Source: Ectothiorhodospiraceae bacterium 2226 (lineage in GTDB: Bacteria > Pseudomonadota > Gammaproteobacteria > GCA-013348725). Taken from it: a stretch of 64,000 nucleotides of DNA. The DNA lies in assembly GCA_013348725.1 (NCBI GenBank), contig CP054689.1, forward strand, positions 360,501 through 424,500. Reading direction: 5' to 3'. A program made the position numbers and the translations under genes. The first letter of the stretch is position 1; every line of letters begins with the position of its first letter. Of the stretch, positions 7,874 through 17,055 are shown one piece after another. The notes beneath the pieces are model-generated. The model searched no databases. It saw only the letters and a program-made list of their open reading frames with translations, and was not told the origin of the DNA.

Positions 7874-9976
7874 CTAGCGGCGCGGCCGGAACCGATAGGT
7901 CTCCTTGCGCAGTTCCGACATGCCGTAGCCCTCGGCACAGGCCACCGCCTGCAGCACCGCGTCGCGCTCCAGGGTCACGAAGCCGCCGCTGGCGATCTCC
8001 GTGCCGCGCGTGCAGCTCGGAAGGTTCCCGTCGGTGGTGTAACGGATGGTGGCGCCCTCGGTGCGCGTGGTGAGGGTCACGTGCTGCGGCTCGCGGAAGG
8101 TGCCGCCACGCACGCTGAACGCCGGGCGTGCGGCGAGGTAGGGCGAAGACTGGAGGATGGTGCCGCCGTCGCCGACAACAATAAAGGTGCCATGAGCGAA
8201 CAGCGCGCCGAAAAGCCCATTGTCCGTGGGTATCGGGTGGCGGCGCCACTCGATGCCGTCGGATGAACTGTAGAGCAACGACGAATCGAAATAGCCGCTG
8301 CCCACGGCCAGAAAGGTGCCGTGGCTGTGGGTGACGCCGAGCAACCAGCCTTCCTCGAAGGAACTGTCCCGTTGCCAGTTGATACCGTCCTCGGAGACGG
8401 CCACGCCACCCGAGTACTGATCTTCCCTTCCCACCGCCACGAAGCGTCCGTCGGCATAGGTCACATCGTAGAACTCAAATTCGAAGGTGCCGGTGTCTCG
8501 AGGCGTCCAGCTGACGCCGTCGGTGGAGGTCACCACCGTGTTCCACCGCTCCGCCACCGCCACGAAGCGCCCCCCGCCGTAGGCGACTCCCCGCAGGTCT
8601 TCGCTCACGCCCGACGCGCGTGCGCGCCAGGTGCGCCCGTCGCGCGAGGTGATGATCTTCCCTTCCGCGCCCACCGCGACGTACAAGCCGTTGCCGTAGG
8701 TCACCCCGTACAGGCTTTGACTCGTGTCCGAGCGGCGCAGCGCCCAGCCGATGCCGTTGGGTGACGTGAGCACGGTGCCATTCTGGCCCACCGCCACGAA
8801 CCGACGCCCGGCGCTCACCACGTCGAACAGCGAGTTGCGGGTCCCGGCGTTGCGCTTCCGCCAGTCGACACCGTTCTCGGACGTGAGAATGGTGCCGCGT
8901 GACCCGACCGCCACTATTCGGTTGCCCTCGCGCGCAAGACCGTGCAGGTGTTGCTGGGTGACGCTGCTCGAGGCCAGCTGCCAAGGGCGTGCGTCGGCAG
9001 AGGAGACGATCGTGCCATACGCGCCCACCGCCGCATAACGACCGTCTCCGGCGGCGACATGGTACAGCCGCATGTCCGTGCCCGACCTGACACGCTGCCA
9101 CTCGCTGCCATCGCTGGAGGTGAGCAGGACGCCATTCTCGCCGACGGCCAGGAAGCGGTTGCCGTCATGGGTTATCCGGCGCAGCTGACTATCCACCGGC
9201 GAACGCACCGGGTTCCACTGCTGCGCGTCGCTCGAGCGCAGAATCGTGCCGTCCTCCCCCACCGCGACGTAGACGTTGTTCCCGAAGGCGACATCCCGCA
9301 ACGCGGCCGTCACGCCGCTGTTTGTGTGGTGCCATTCGGCGGCGTCGGGAGACGTGAGGACAGCGCCTCCGCCACCGACCGCCACGAAGCGCTCCCCATC
9401 GTAGGTAACCCCGAACAGCGTGGGCGAGCCGGCGCCCGGCGCGCCGACGGGAACGTCCATCGCGCTCCAGGTCGTGCCGTCGGCGGACGTCACGATGCGG
9501 TGACCGACCGCCACAAACGTGCCCGCACCGTAGGCGAGCCCGTAGGACTCGCCTAGCTCGTACCAGACCTGGCTCCAGTTAATGCCGTCGGTCGACACGA
9601 ACAGGTAATCCACAAACCAGCCCACGCTCGCCAGGTAAATGCCGTCGGCATAGATCACGTCCAGACACTGAGCACCACCCGGCCAGTTGAACGAGAGCTG
9701 CTCGGACGTCCACTCACGCCCGTCCGTGGAGGTAAGCGCAGTGCGCCCGGAGCCTAGCGCGAGAAAGCGCCCCTCCGCATGCACCAGGCATTGCAGTGTG
9801 TCGCCCTGCGGCAGCGGATTGCGCCAGTGCCACTCATCCAGCGGCGAGGTCCCCTGGGCCAAGGCCGGTCCGCCCCCGCCAAGCAGCAGGAGCGTCGCCA
9901 GCAAGAGAACCACGGTCTTGAGGGCGTCGCCGAGACCGCGTTCGGCTTGCTGCCTGGCTTGTTGTGCTTTGTTCAT
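7874..9976 (-). CDS. Secreted Asp-box (BNR-like) propeller protein with C-terminal chitobiase-like domain, copy 1
   Basis: This exported protein of about 700 residues has unknown function. The start at 9976 has GGAGGG at good spacing; ATGs further upstream lack a site. After a signal peptide ending near GPALAQ it contains 13 repeats of the Asp-box form S-x-D/N-G-x-x-W (for example TSTDGREW, TSPNGIGW, SSSDGIEW) at about 40-residue spacing, each followed by a strand like FVAVG. Such repeats fold as beta-propellers. The last 80 residues (ARPAFSVRGG onward, with IRYTTDGNLPS) resemble the chitobiase/hexosaminidase C-terminal domain. No catalytic residues are recognisable. It is followed by fccA after 34 bases and preceded by a paralogue after 26. 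Confidence 0.7.
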   Translation of the reverse strand: MNKAQQARQQAERGLGDALKTVVLLLATLLLLGGGGPALAQGTSPLDEWHWRNPLPQGDTLQCLVHAEGRFLALGSGRTALTSTDGREWTSEQLSFNWPGGAQCLDVIYADGIYLASVGWFVDYLFVSTDGINWSQVWYELGESYGLAYGAGTFVAVGHRIVTSADGTTWSAMDVPVGAPGAGSPTLFGVTYDGERFVAVGGGGAVLTSPDAAEWHHTNSGVTAALRDVAFGNNVYVAVGEDGTILRSSDAQQWNPVRSPVDSQLRRITHDGNRFLAVGENGVLLTSSDGSEWQRVRSGTDMRLYHVAAGDGRYAAVGAYGTIVSSADARPWQLASSSVTQQHLHGLAREGNRIVAVGSRGTILTSENGVDWRKRNAGTRNSLFDVVSAGRRFVAVGQNGTVLTSPNGIGWALRRSDTSQSLYGVTYGNGLYVAVGAEGKIITSRDGRTWRARASGVSEDLRGVAYGGGRFVAVAERWNTVVTSTDGVSWTPRDTGTFEFEFYDVTYADGRFVAVGREDQYSGGVAVSEDGINWQRDSSFEEGWLLGVTHSHGTFLAVGSGYFDSSLLYSSSDGIEWRRHPIPTDNGLFGALFAHGTFIVVGDGGTILQSSPYLAARPAFSVRGGTFREPQHVTLTTRTEGATIRYTTDGNLPSCTRGTEIASGGFVTLERDAVLQAVACAEGYGMSELRKETYRFRPRR
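7891..8091. repeat. Direct repeat copy A (3' end of propeller gene 1)
   Basis: These 201 bases read identical to 10017-10217 by direct comparison, and similarity continues with a few mismatches to about 8174. The block encodes the chitobiase-like C-terminal domain. Identity over this length, third codon positions included, contrasts with clear divergence in the middle of the two genes. Confidence 0.9.
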
Positions 9977-10002
9977 TTCGCCCTCCATGGCGTATGGCAT
10001 CT

Positions 10003-12126
10003 TCAACGTCCTCGAAACCGATAGGTCTCCTTGCGCAGTTCCGACATGCCGTAGCCCTCGGCACAGGCCACCGCCTGCAGCACCGCGTCGCGCTCCAGGG
10101 TCACGAAGCCGCCGCTGGCGATCTCCGTGCCGCGCGTGCAGCTCGGAAGGTTCCCGTCGGTGGTGTAACGGATGGTGGCGCCCTCGGTGCGCGTGGTGAG
10201 GGTCACGTGCTGCGGCTGCCGGAAGGTGCCGCCACGCACGCTGAATGCGGGGCGCGCGGCGAGGTAGGGCGAAGACTGGAGGATGGTGCCGCCCGAGCCC
10301 ACCGCGATGAAGGTGCCGTGGGCGAACAGGACATCATTAAGAGCATTGTCCACGCGCACGGCGTGACGCTGCCATTCCGTGCCATCCGATGAGCTGTAGA
10401 TCAGTGCGTCTTCGAAGAAGCCGGTGCCTACGGCGACGTAGATCCCGTGGCTGTGCGTCACGCCGCGCAACGCCCCATCCACAGTTGGAAGGACCGAGGC
10501 TTGCTGCCAATTCAGACCATCCTCCGACACCGCCACTTGGCCGAAAATGCTCTCGTCACCACCCACCGCAACGAAGCGCCCGTCCCCGTAGGTCACGTTG
10601 TAGAGTTCGATGCCTTCGACGCCCACATCGACCGGTGTCCAACGGCGGCCGTCGGTGGAGGTCAACACCGTCCTCCCCCCCGCCGTCGCGACGAAGCGTC
10701 CCCCGCCGAAGGCAACGCCCCATAGGCGTCCGCTGTGCCCCGAGTCGTGCGAGCTCCAGCGTCGACCGTCGCGGGAGGTGATGACGCGTCCCCCGTTCCC
10801 AACCGCTACATACACCCCATTGCCATAAGCCACGCCGTAGAGGTCCTGGCTCGTACCGGAACGCCGCGGTGCCCAGCCGATACCGTTGGGCGAGGTAAGC
10901 ACGGTACCCGCGTCCCCCACCGCCACGACCAGGCGTCCCGCGCGAATCACGTCGTGAAGCGCGTGCAACGTCCCCGAATTGCGCTTGCGCCACGCCGTCC
11001 CGTCCTCGGAAGTGAGGATGGTGCCGCGCGAGCCGACCGCCACGAGGCGACCGTCCGTCCGCACGAGGCCGAACAGCGCTCTGTTGGTGAAGGCCCGGGA
11101 GGCCAGTTGCCAACGCCGGGCATCGCTGGAGTAGAGGATCGTGCCGTACGCGCCCACCGTGAGGTAGCGTCCATCGCCGGCGACCACTTGATACAAGGTT
11201 ACGTCCGTGCCCGAGGAGACGCGCCGCCACGCGTGGCCGTCAGGCGAGGTGAGTACGGTGCCGTTGACTCCTATCGCCACAAATCCGTGACCGTCGTGAG
11301 CGACGTGACGCAACTGAACATCCACGGGCGACCGGACGCGAGTCCATTGTTGCGCGTCATGCGAACGCAGGATGGTGCCATTATTCCCCACAGCCACGTA
11401 AGCATTGCTGCCGAACGCGACGGCATGCAAGATTTCACTGACCCCGCTGTCCCGGTAGGTCCAGTCTATGGCATCCCGAGAAGTTAAGATGGCGCCGCCT
11501 CGGCCCACAGCGACGAACCGATCTCCGCCGAAGGTCGCGCCGTTGAGCAGGGCGTCGCCCTGGGACTGCGGGATCGACGGCCCGCCCGGCGGAAGCTCGT
11601 TCACGGCCCAGCTTGTGCCGTCCTGAGACGTCGCTATAGCTCGTCGCCCCACCGCCACGAATAAGCCCGCACCGAACGTCAGCCCGTGAAAGTCAGTGGG
11701 TAGTTCAGGACCTCCGGCGGTCCACTGCAAACCATCCGTAGAGACGTACGGGCGACCGTCCGAGAAGGCATCGGAGAACAGAGTGACGTAGCGGCCGTCG
11801 CCGTAGGCAAGATCATGACAGGTCGCCCCCGCCGCCCACCCGCCAACGAGTTCCTCCTCGGACCAGTCGCGCGCGTCGCTAGAAGTGAGCGCGGTGTGTG
11901 CTGTACCCAAGGCCAGGAACCGGCCCTCCGCGTGCAGCAGGCATTCCAAGGTATTCCCCTGCGGCAGCGGATTGCGCCAGTGCCATTCATCCAGCGGCGA
12001 GGACCCCTGGGCCAAGGCCGGTCCGCCACCGCCAAACAGCAGGAGCGTTGCCAGCAGAACGATCACCGTCTTCGCGGTAGTGCCGCGGCCGGCGCTCGCG
12101 GCGTACCGATGGTCTTCGTTATGCAT
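10003..12126 (-). CDS. Secreted Asp-box (BNR-like) propeller protein with C-terminal chitobiase-like domain, copy 2
   Basis: This is the tandem paralogue of the preceding entry, about 707 residues. The start at 12126 has the same GGAGGG ribosome-binding arrangement as copy 1. A signal peptide (VLLATLLLFGGGGPALAQ) precedes 13 Asp-box repeats (for example TSSDARDW, TSQDGTSW, SSSDGTEW) and the same C-terminal domain. The two proteins align repeat for repeat but differ at many positions in the propeller, so they may bind different ligands. It is probably the first gene of the minus-strand run that continues into fccAB and the oxidase, although a promoter inside the run cannot be excluded. Function is unknown. 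Confidence 0.7.
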   Translation of the reverse strand: MHNEDHRYAASAGRGTTAKTVIVLLATLLLFGGGGPALAQGSSPLDEWHWRNPLPQGNTLECLLHAEGRFLALGTAHTALTSSDARDWSEEELVGGWAAGATCHDLAYGDGRYVTLFSDAFSDGRPYVSTDGLQWTAGGPELPTDFHGLTFGAGLFVAVGRRAIATSQDGTSWAVNELPPGGPSIPQSQGDALLNGATFGGDRFVAVGRGGAILTSRDAIDWTYRDSGVSEILHAVAFGSNAYVAVGNNGTILRSHDAQQWTRVRSPVDVQLRHVAHDGHGFVAIGVNGTVLTSPDGHAWRRVSSGTDVTLYQVVAGDGRYLTVGAYGTILYSSDARRWQLASRAFTNRALFGLVRTDGRLVAVGSRGTILTSEDGTAWRKRNSGTLHALHDVIRAGRLVVAVGDAGTVLTSPNGIGWAPRRSGTSQDLYGVAYGNGVYVAVGNGGRVITSRDGRRWSSHDSGHSGRLWGVAFGGGRFVATAGGRTVLTSTDGRRWTPVDVGVEGIELYNVTYGDGRFVAVGGDESIFGQVAVSEDGLNWQQASVLPTVDGALRGVTHSHGIYVAVGTGFFEDALIYSSSDGTEWQRHAVRVDNALNDVLFAHGTFIAVGSGGTILQSSPYLAARPAFSVRGGTFRQPQHVTLTTRTEGATIRYTTDGNLPSCTRGTEIASGGFVTLERDAVLQAVACAEGYGMSELRKETYRFRGR
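10017..10217. repeat. Direct repeat copy B (3' end of propeller gene 2)
   Basis: This is the partner of the block at 7891-8091, identical over 201 bases at an offset of 2126. Signal-peptide-proximal DNA (about 9836-9905 against 11980-12060) is also very similar, so both ends of the genes are better conserved than their centres. Confidence 0.9.
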
Positions 12127-12448
12127 GTCGCCCTCCATGGCGTGCAGCGCGCATCAACGCGATCCGCTCCTTGGAAGCGAGAGGGTTGAGACGTGCGCCG
12201 CGCAAGACGGAACGAGGAAGGAACCGGGGGCGTACGGCGAGCCGCTCGCGTGCAGGGCACACGCTTTCAGAGGCGCAGTCGGCTCGTTGCGTCAGCGCTC
12301 GCCCAAACCGTCCCCCAGTGACGGCCGCGCGCGCGCTGCTGTCCCCCCTCCCCATGACCGCCCTCCGTGGCAGCTAGGAAAATCCCGAACAGCGATTAGA
12401 TTGGACCCTAGCATCTACTCGGAGGCTGTCAACGTGGAGCGGCGCCCG
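12127..12448. other. Intergenic region without recognisable gene
   Basis: About 320 bases lie between the start of propeller copy 2 and the end of lactate permease, both on the minus strand. Open frames here are short and lack ribosome-binding sites. The region should hold the promoter for the propeller/fcc/oxidase run, but no convincing -35/-10 pair stands out. Confidence 0.5.
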
Positions 12449-14128
12449 TCAGTTCGTGACTAGCCGGCTCAGCACCCAGCCGAGCGCGCCGAGCGAGAGC
12501 GCGTACAGTGCGGCGGGCAACAGATTACGACGCAGCACCAGCCCCTCGCGACCCGCGAGCCCCACCGCGGCGCAGGCGGCCACGATATTGAACACCGCGA
12601 TCATGTTGCCCACGGCGGCGCCGGTATTCTGCAAGCCGAGTATCAGCACGCCCGACACCCCGATGCGCTCGGCGGCCTCGAACTGGAACGCGGCGAACAT
12701 GACGTTCGACACCGTGGCCGAGCCCGACACGAAGGAGCCGAGGGCGCCGACGAACGGCGCCGCCACCGGCCACGCCGCGCCCACGGCGTCCGCGGCGGCG
12801 CCCGACAAGGTGAGCATCATGCCCTCCACCTCACGCGCGTTGACGTCGGACTGGATCATGATCTGCACCATCGCCACGGCGAACAGCAGCGCGAGCGTGG
12901 CGCCGCCGAGTTGCCGCAGCGTATTCCCCCAGGCCTGCGCCACCGCCCGCGCCGGCATGCGATAGAACAACGCCGCCAGCAACGCCACCACCATGAAGGG
13001 CACGATGCCGGGCAGGTACAGGTACGGCAGGCTGTAATCGATGCCGCTGCCAAGGATGTCGTTCCACTGCAGCGTGCGCGCCGCCAGCCAATCGCGCAGG
13101 CCGAGCGCAGGCAGGCGCGTCACAAGCAGCGCCAGCGCGATCACCGCATAGGGCAGCCACGCGCGCCACAGCGGCATCACGGGTTCGGTGTCGCGCGCCA
13201 CCTGCTCCGCGCCCACGCTACCCGACCACTCCCCCGGCCAACGATCACGCGGCGGGAAATCCCACACCGTGCGCGGCGTGAGGAAACCCCGCCGCGCCGC
13301 AAGGAGCACCAGCGGCAGCCCGATGAAGGCCCCCATCAACGCGGGAAACTCCGGCCCCAGCAGCGCGGCGGTGGCCAGATACGGCAGCGTAAAGGCGAGC
13401 CCTGCGAACAGCGCGAACGGCGCCGCCTGCAAGCCGTGGCGTAGCCCTCGCAGACCGCGCTCTCCGGGAGGGCCGAACCACGCGGTGAGCATGCAGATCG
13501 CCAGCAGCGGCACGAAGGTACCCACCACCGCGTGCGGCAAGGCGCTCCACAAGGTGACCTCGCGCAGAAAGTCCAGAAGCGCGAGTTCGGACGTGCCGGC
13601 CGCATCGTGGGCCACGACGGCCAAACCGCCGAGCACCGGCGTCCCCACCGCGCCGAAGCTCACCGCGGTGGAGTTCATGATCAGCGCGATCATCACCGCC
13701 GCAAGCGCCGGGAAACCGAGCACCACCAACAGCGGCGCCGCGAGCGCCGCCGGGGTGCCGAACCCGGCCGCGCCCTCGATGAACGAGCCGAACATCCAGC
13801 CGACGATGATCGCCTGCACACGACGGTCGGGCGAGATACCGTCGAAACCGTGACTGATGGCACGCATCGCGCCGCTGCCGCGCAGCGTGTTCAGCACCAG
13901 CACGGCCCCGAACACGATCAGCAGGATGTTGAGCGAAGAGAGAAAGCCGTACAGCGTGGCCGCCAGCAGGCGCATGGGTTCGACCGCCCACACGCTCCAG
14001 GCGATGGCCAGCGCAATCGCCCAACCGAGCGGCATCACACGCCGCGCGGGCCACGCGAAGGCGGCCATCATGAGGGCGACAAACGCGATCGGCAGCGCGG
14101 CCAACAGCGCGCCGTAGGACGGCCCCAT
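12449..14128 (-). CDS. lctP: L-lactate permease family transporter
   Basis: This inner-membrane symporter takes up lactate or a related 2-hydroxy acid with protons. The 559 residues form about 13-14 hydrophobic segments. Family-typical stretches are visible, including the [18 protein letters not shown] motif near residue 115-135 and a C-terminal [12 protein letters not shown] segment. Length matches the LctP/LldP family. It starts 6 bases after a 2-hydroxyacid dehydrogenase gene, so uptake and oxidation or reduction of a hydroxy acid are probably co-expressed. Glycolate is an alternative substrate. Confidence 0.9.
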   Translation of the reverse strand: MGPSYGALLAALPIAFVALMMAAFAWPARRVMPLGWAIALAIAWSVWAVEPMRLLAATLYGFLSSLNILLIVFGAVLVLNTLRGSGAMRAISHGFDGISPDRRVQAIIVGWMFGSFIEGAAGFGTPAALAAPLLVVLGFPALAAVMIALIMNSTAVSFGAVGTPVLGGLAVVAHDAAGTSELALLDFLREVTLWSALPHAVVGTFVPLLAICMLTAWFGPPGERGLRGLRHGLQAAPFALFAGLAFTLPYLATAALLGPEFPALMGAFIGLPLVLLAARRGFLTPRTVWDFPPRDRWPGEWSGSVGAEQVARDTEPVMPLWRAWLPYAVIALALLVTRLPALGLRDWLAARTLQWNDILGSGIDYSLPYLYLPGIVPFMVVALLAALFYRMPARAVAQAWGNTLRQLGGATLALLFAVAMVQIMIQSDVNAREVEGMMLTLSGAAADAVGAAWPVAAPFVGALGSFVSGSATVSNVMFAAFQFEAAERIGVSGVLILGLQNTGAAVGNMIAVFNIVAACAAVGLAGREGLVLRRNLLPAALYALSLGALGWVLSRLVTN

Positions 14129-14134
14129 GGTCGG

Positions 14135-15142
14135 CTACGCGGTGACTAGGTTCAGCGCACGTCCGCCCAGGAACGCGGCCACGTTCTGGGTGGAGGTTTC
14201 GACGATGCTATGAAAGGCCTCCGCGCTGTTATAGGCGTTGTGCGGCGTCAGCACCACATCGGGACGCGCCGCCAGCACTTGGTTACGCAGCAGCGTCGCC
14301 GCGTCGATACCGGCGGGCATCCCGTGCGGCAGCCAGGCGGGCGCCGTGAAGGTGGCCAACTCCTCCTCCAGCACGTCGAGGCCGGCCCCGCCCAACAGCC
14401 CCTCATCCAGCGCCCACAGCAGCGCCTCGGTGTCGACCACGGCGCCGCGCGCGGTATTGATCAGCAGCGCCCCGCGCTTGATGCGCTGCAGGTTGTCGCG
14501 ATTGATGAGGTGGTGGGTGGCGGGCACATACGGCACGTGCAGGCTCACCACGTCGCTCTGGCTGAGGAGGGTGTCGAGGGAATCGACATAGCGGAAGCCG
14601 TGCGCGTCAGCGTCCGCCAGCGGGCGCACGTCATAAGCGATCACCTCCATGCCGAAGCCCTTGGCGATGCGGATGGTGTTGCGGCCGATGCCGCCGGTGC
14701 CGACCACGCCCAAGGTCTTGCGGAACAAATCGAAGCCGCGCAGGCCGGTGCGGTCAAAGTCCAGACGCGTGGTGCGAGCGCGCGCCTGACACACCTTGCG
14801 GGACAAGTCGAGCATCAAGGCGAAGGCATGCTCGGCCACGGTGCGCTCGCCATAGGTCGGCACGTTGGCGACCTGTATGCCGCGCTCGCGACATGCGCGC
14901 AGATCGATATGATCCACACCGGTACTGCGCGCGGCCACGAACGCCAGTTTGGGCATGCGCTCGAGCAACGCGCGGTCCACCCGCGAGCTCACGAACACCG
15001 ACAATACCTCCGCGTCCTCGGCACCTTCGGGCAGCGCGCCGCTGTCCACGCAATCCTCGGTGAAGGCGATCTCCAACTCGGGCAGCGCCTCGCGCACCCA
15101 CGGCCGTTCCTCGGAACAGGCGTCCGCGTAGAGCAACTTCAT
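14135..15142 (-). CDS. NAD-dependent D-2-hydroxyacid dehydrogenase
   Basis: This cytoplasmic enzyme interconverts 2-keto acids and D-2-hydroxy acids with NAD. The 335-residue protein has the Rossmann motif GTGGIGRNT (about 147-155) followed by the acidic residue of IAYD, which favours NAD over NADP. Catalytic Arg (NTARGAVVD), Glu (LDVLEEE region) and His (LTPHNAYN) are all present. The overall layout is that of fermentative D-lactate dehydrogenase (LdhA-like). Coupling to the downstream lactate permease supports lactate as the substrate, which is inference. Confidence 0.85.
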   Translation of the reverse strand: MKLLYADACSEERPWVREALPELEIAFTEDCVDSGALPEGAEDAEVLSVFVSSRVDRALLERMPKLAFVAARSTGVDHIDLRACRERGIQVANVPTYGERTVAEHAFALMLDLSRKVCQARARTTRLDFDRTGLRGFDLFRKTLGVVGTGGIGRNTIRIAKGFGMEVIAYDVRPLADADAHGFRYVDSLDTLLSQSDVVSLHVPYVPATHHLINRDNLQRIKRGALLINTARGAVVDTEALLWALDEGLLGGAGLDVLEEELATFTAPAWLPHGMPAGIDAATLLRNQVLAARPDVVLTPHNAYNSAEAFHSIVETSTQNVAAFLGGRALNLVTA

Positions 15143-15211
15143 CCGTCTCCTCCGTGCGTTCGTTTGAGCGTCACTATACCGGTACGCGGCGCAATGGCGC
15201 TTCGATCGGCA

Positions 15212-15739
15212 TCAAGACGCGCGGGCGGCGCGCCGCCCGGCGCGTTCGACCAGCCAATGCAGCCCTTCGGCCGCGCCGGCCAACGCAAGGCCATATACGA
15301 GATGGGAGGCGAATCCGCGCAGGTGAGCGCTGGCTGGATAAGCCTCGCTGGGCGGTGTGATGCCCAGCGCGGGGTTGAGGGTCTCGTCGACGATGAGCGA
15401 CATGGAAGCGCCGGCCACGATGCCGGCGCCCAGCGGCCTCATGCGGCTGCGCCGGCGCAAGAATCCGTAGACCGAGCCCCATCCGAGTCCCAGCCCATAG
15501 TGGATGCAGCGCTTCATGAAACCCAGCCGCTCGGGGCGCGGCTCGATGCCGGCAGCGTCGCACACCAGGCGTGCCGCCTGCCGCGCACTGCTGCCCTCGG
15601 GTAGGCGCGGCTCGCGCGCGCGCGCGGATGGCGGCGTGGCGCGCCACAGCAACACCTGCGCCTGTTCGGTCACTTTGGTAGCGAGATAACCGGCGGCAAG
15701 CGCGATCGCCCAGTCCGTTCCGATATGGCTGCGTCCCAC
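15212..15739 (-). CDS. Conserved membrane protein of unknown function
   Basis: This protein of about 175 residues is predicted to have several membrane segments (DWAIALAAGYLATKV near the start, GIVAGASMSLIVDE, LVYGLALAGAAEGLHWLV near the end). The start is set at GTG 15739, because AGGAGG lies 5 bases upstream. The longer open frame runs back into the divergent porin gene without coding character. The general look, with paired Gly/Ala-rich helices, is similar to YagU/DUF1440-type proteins, but I cannot confirm that. It lies 69 bases upstream of the hydroxyacid dehydrogenase on the same strand. Confidence 0.6.
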   Translation of the reverse strand: MGRSHIGTDWAIALAAGYLATKVTEQAQVLLWRATPPSARAREPRLPEGSSARQAARLVCDAAGIEPRPERLGFMKRCIHYGLGLGWGSVYGFLRRRSRMRPLGAGIVAGASMSLIVDETLNPALGITPPSEAYPASAHLRGFASHLVYGLALAGAAEGLHWLVERAGRRAARAS

Positions 15740-15890
15740 CTCGGCCTCCTGTTTGTCTGGATTCAGTGAAGGTAGCCGCGTCGGCCACTCCGGGCAACGA
15801 CGGCCGCGCCCCGCACCCATGACCATCCGGCGGCGCGGGTTGCGACTGCTACGCTTCCAGGGGAACCCGACAGTTGCCTGGTCGAAATCC

Positions 15891-17039
15891 ATGAACGCAC
15901 GATGGCGCAAGCTGCCCACCGCAGTTCTGCTCGGCGCCGCGGCGGCTGGCCCCGCCTCTGCGGCGTCGGCCGCGGCGGCGGACGAGGGCATCGCGATCGG
16001 CGGGGCGGTGCGCTTCCAGTACAGCTACGAGCCCTTTGACCAGGGCAATCGGGAACGCCGTGGCGACATCGACTTCGATACCTTCCGCATCAACGTCGAC
16101 GGCACGCGGGACGAGATGGAGCTGGCGGCCGACTTCCGCCACTACGCCTACATGAACGTGGTGAAGTTCGGGTGGGTGGGCTATCGGCCCTGGGCGAACA
16201 CTCAGCTGCGCGCGGGCATCGTGCCGGTGCCGTTCGGTAACCGCCCGTTGACCTCGCACAACTTCTTCTTCAGCACCCATTACTACGTCGGCCTGGAGGA
16301 CGATCACGATCTGGGCGTTGCGGCGCGGGTCGAGCAAGGCCCATGGCGGCTCGATCTCGCATTGCTCAAGAACGACGAGCACGGCGGCGTGGACGGCTTC
16401 GTCAGCGATCGCACGCATCGTTACTCCTATGACGTGCTTGGTGTGCGAGCCCCGGCCGAAGGGCTGCATGACGCCCCCGGGCAGCCTCTTGGCGAGGCCA
16501 ACACCGCGGCGGCGCGTATCGCGCGGACCCTGGCCTGGGGGCCCGTGAGGCTCACGCCGTCGCTCTCGGGGCTGTACGGCGAGCTGCACGACCTCGACGC
16601 GCGCGCCGGTGACAGCCGCGCCTGGGCGCTGGCGGTCGATGCCGACTACGGGCGCTGGAACCTCAAGGCCCAGTTGAGCGACTACCGCCACCGCGTGAAC
16701 GACGCCCAGCTGCTCGCGGTCGGTGCCTATGCGTTCTACGACACGATTCCGGCGTCGGCGCGCATCGCCAGCGTCAACCTCGCGCGCAGCCTGCCGGTGA
16801 CATTCGGCCCGATCAGCGAGCTGCAGTTCTACAACAACTACAGCCTCCTGTACCGCAAATCAGGCGACCTGAACGATACCTGGAAGAACGTAACCGGGAT
16901 GCTGGTTCAGGCAGGACCCGTATCCACCTACATTGATTACATCGTCGCGCGTGACCACCCCTTCATCGGCGGATCGCTGGCGAGCGGCGCGGGCGAGCGT
17001 CACCGCCGCCTGAACATCAACGTCGGTTACTACTTCTGA
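15891..17039 (+). CDS. Porin-like outer-membrane beta-barrel protein
   Basis: This 382-residue protein begins with a signal peptide (from MNARWRKLPTAVLLG to about ASAA) and ends in ...NVGYYF, a terminal aromatic typical of outer-membrane barrels. The body consists of alternating strands rich in Tyr/Trp/Arg (for example FQYSYEPF, DFRHYAYMN, LQFYNNYSLLYR), like phosphate-selective or general carbon-source porins. The start at 15891 is the ATG that begins the signal sequence. It is 16 bases ahead of the BCCT carrier, so it may give osmolyte or substrate access across the outer membrane. Substrate is unknown. Confidence 0.75.
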   Translation: MNARWRKLPTAVLLGAAAAGPASAASAAAADEGIAIGGAVRFQYSYEPFDQGNRERRGDIDFDTFRINVDGTRDEMELAADFRHYAYMNVVKFGWVGYRPWANTQLRAGIVPVPFGNRPLTSHNFFFSTHYYVGLEDDHDLGVAARVEQGPWRLDLALLKNDEHGGVDGFVSDRTHRYSYDVLGVRAPAEGLHDAPGQPLGEANTAAARIARTLAWGPVRLTPSLSGLYGELHDLDARAGDSRAWALAVDADYGRWNLKAQLSDYRHRVNDAQLLAVGAYAFYDTIPASARIASVNLARSLPVTFGPISELQFYNNYSLLYRKSGDLNDTWKNVTGMLVQAGPVSTYIDYIVARDHPFIGGSLASGAGERHRRLNINVGYYF

Positions 17040-17055
17040 AGAGGACGCCAGCGCG

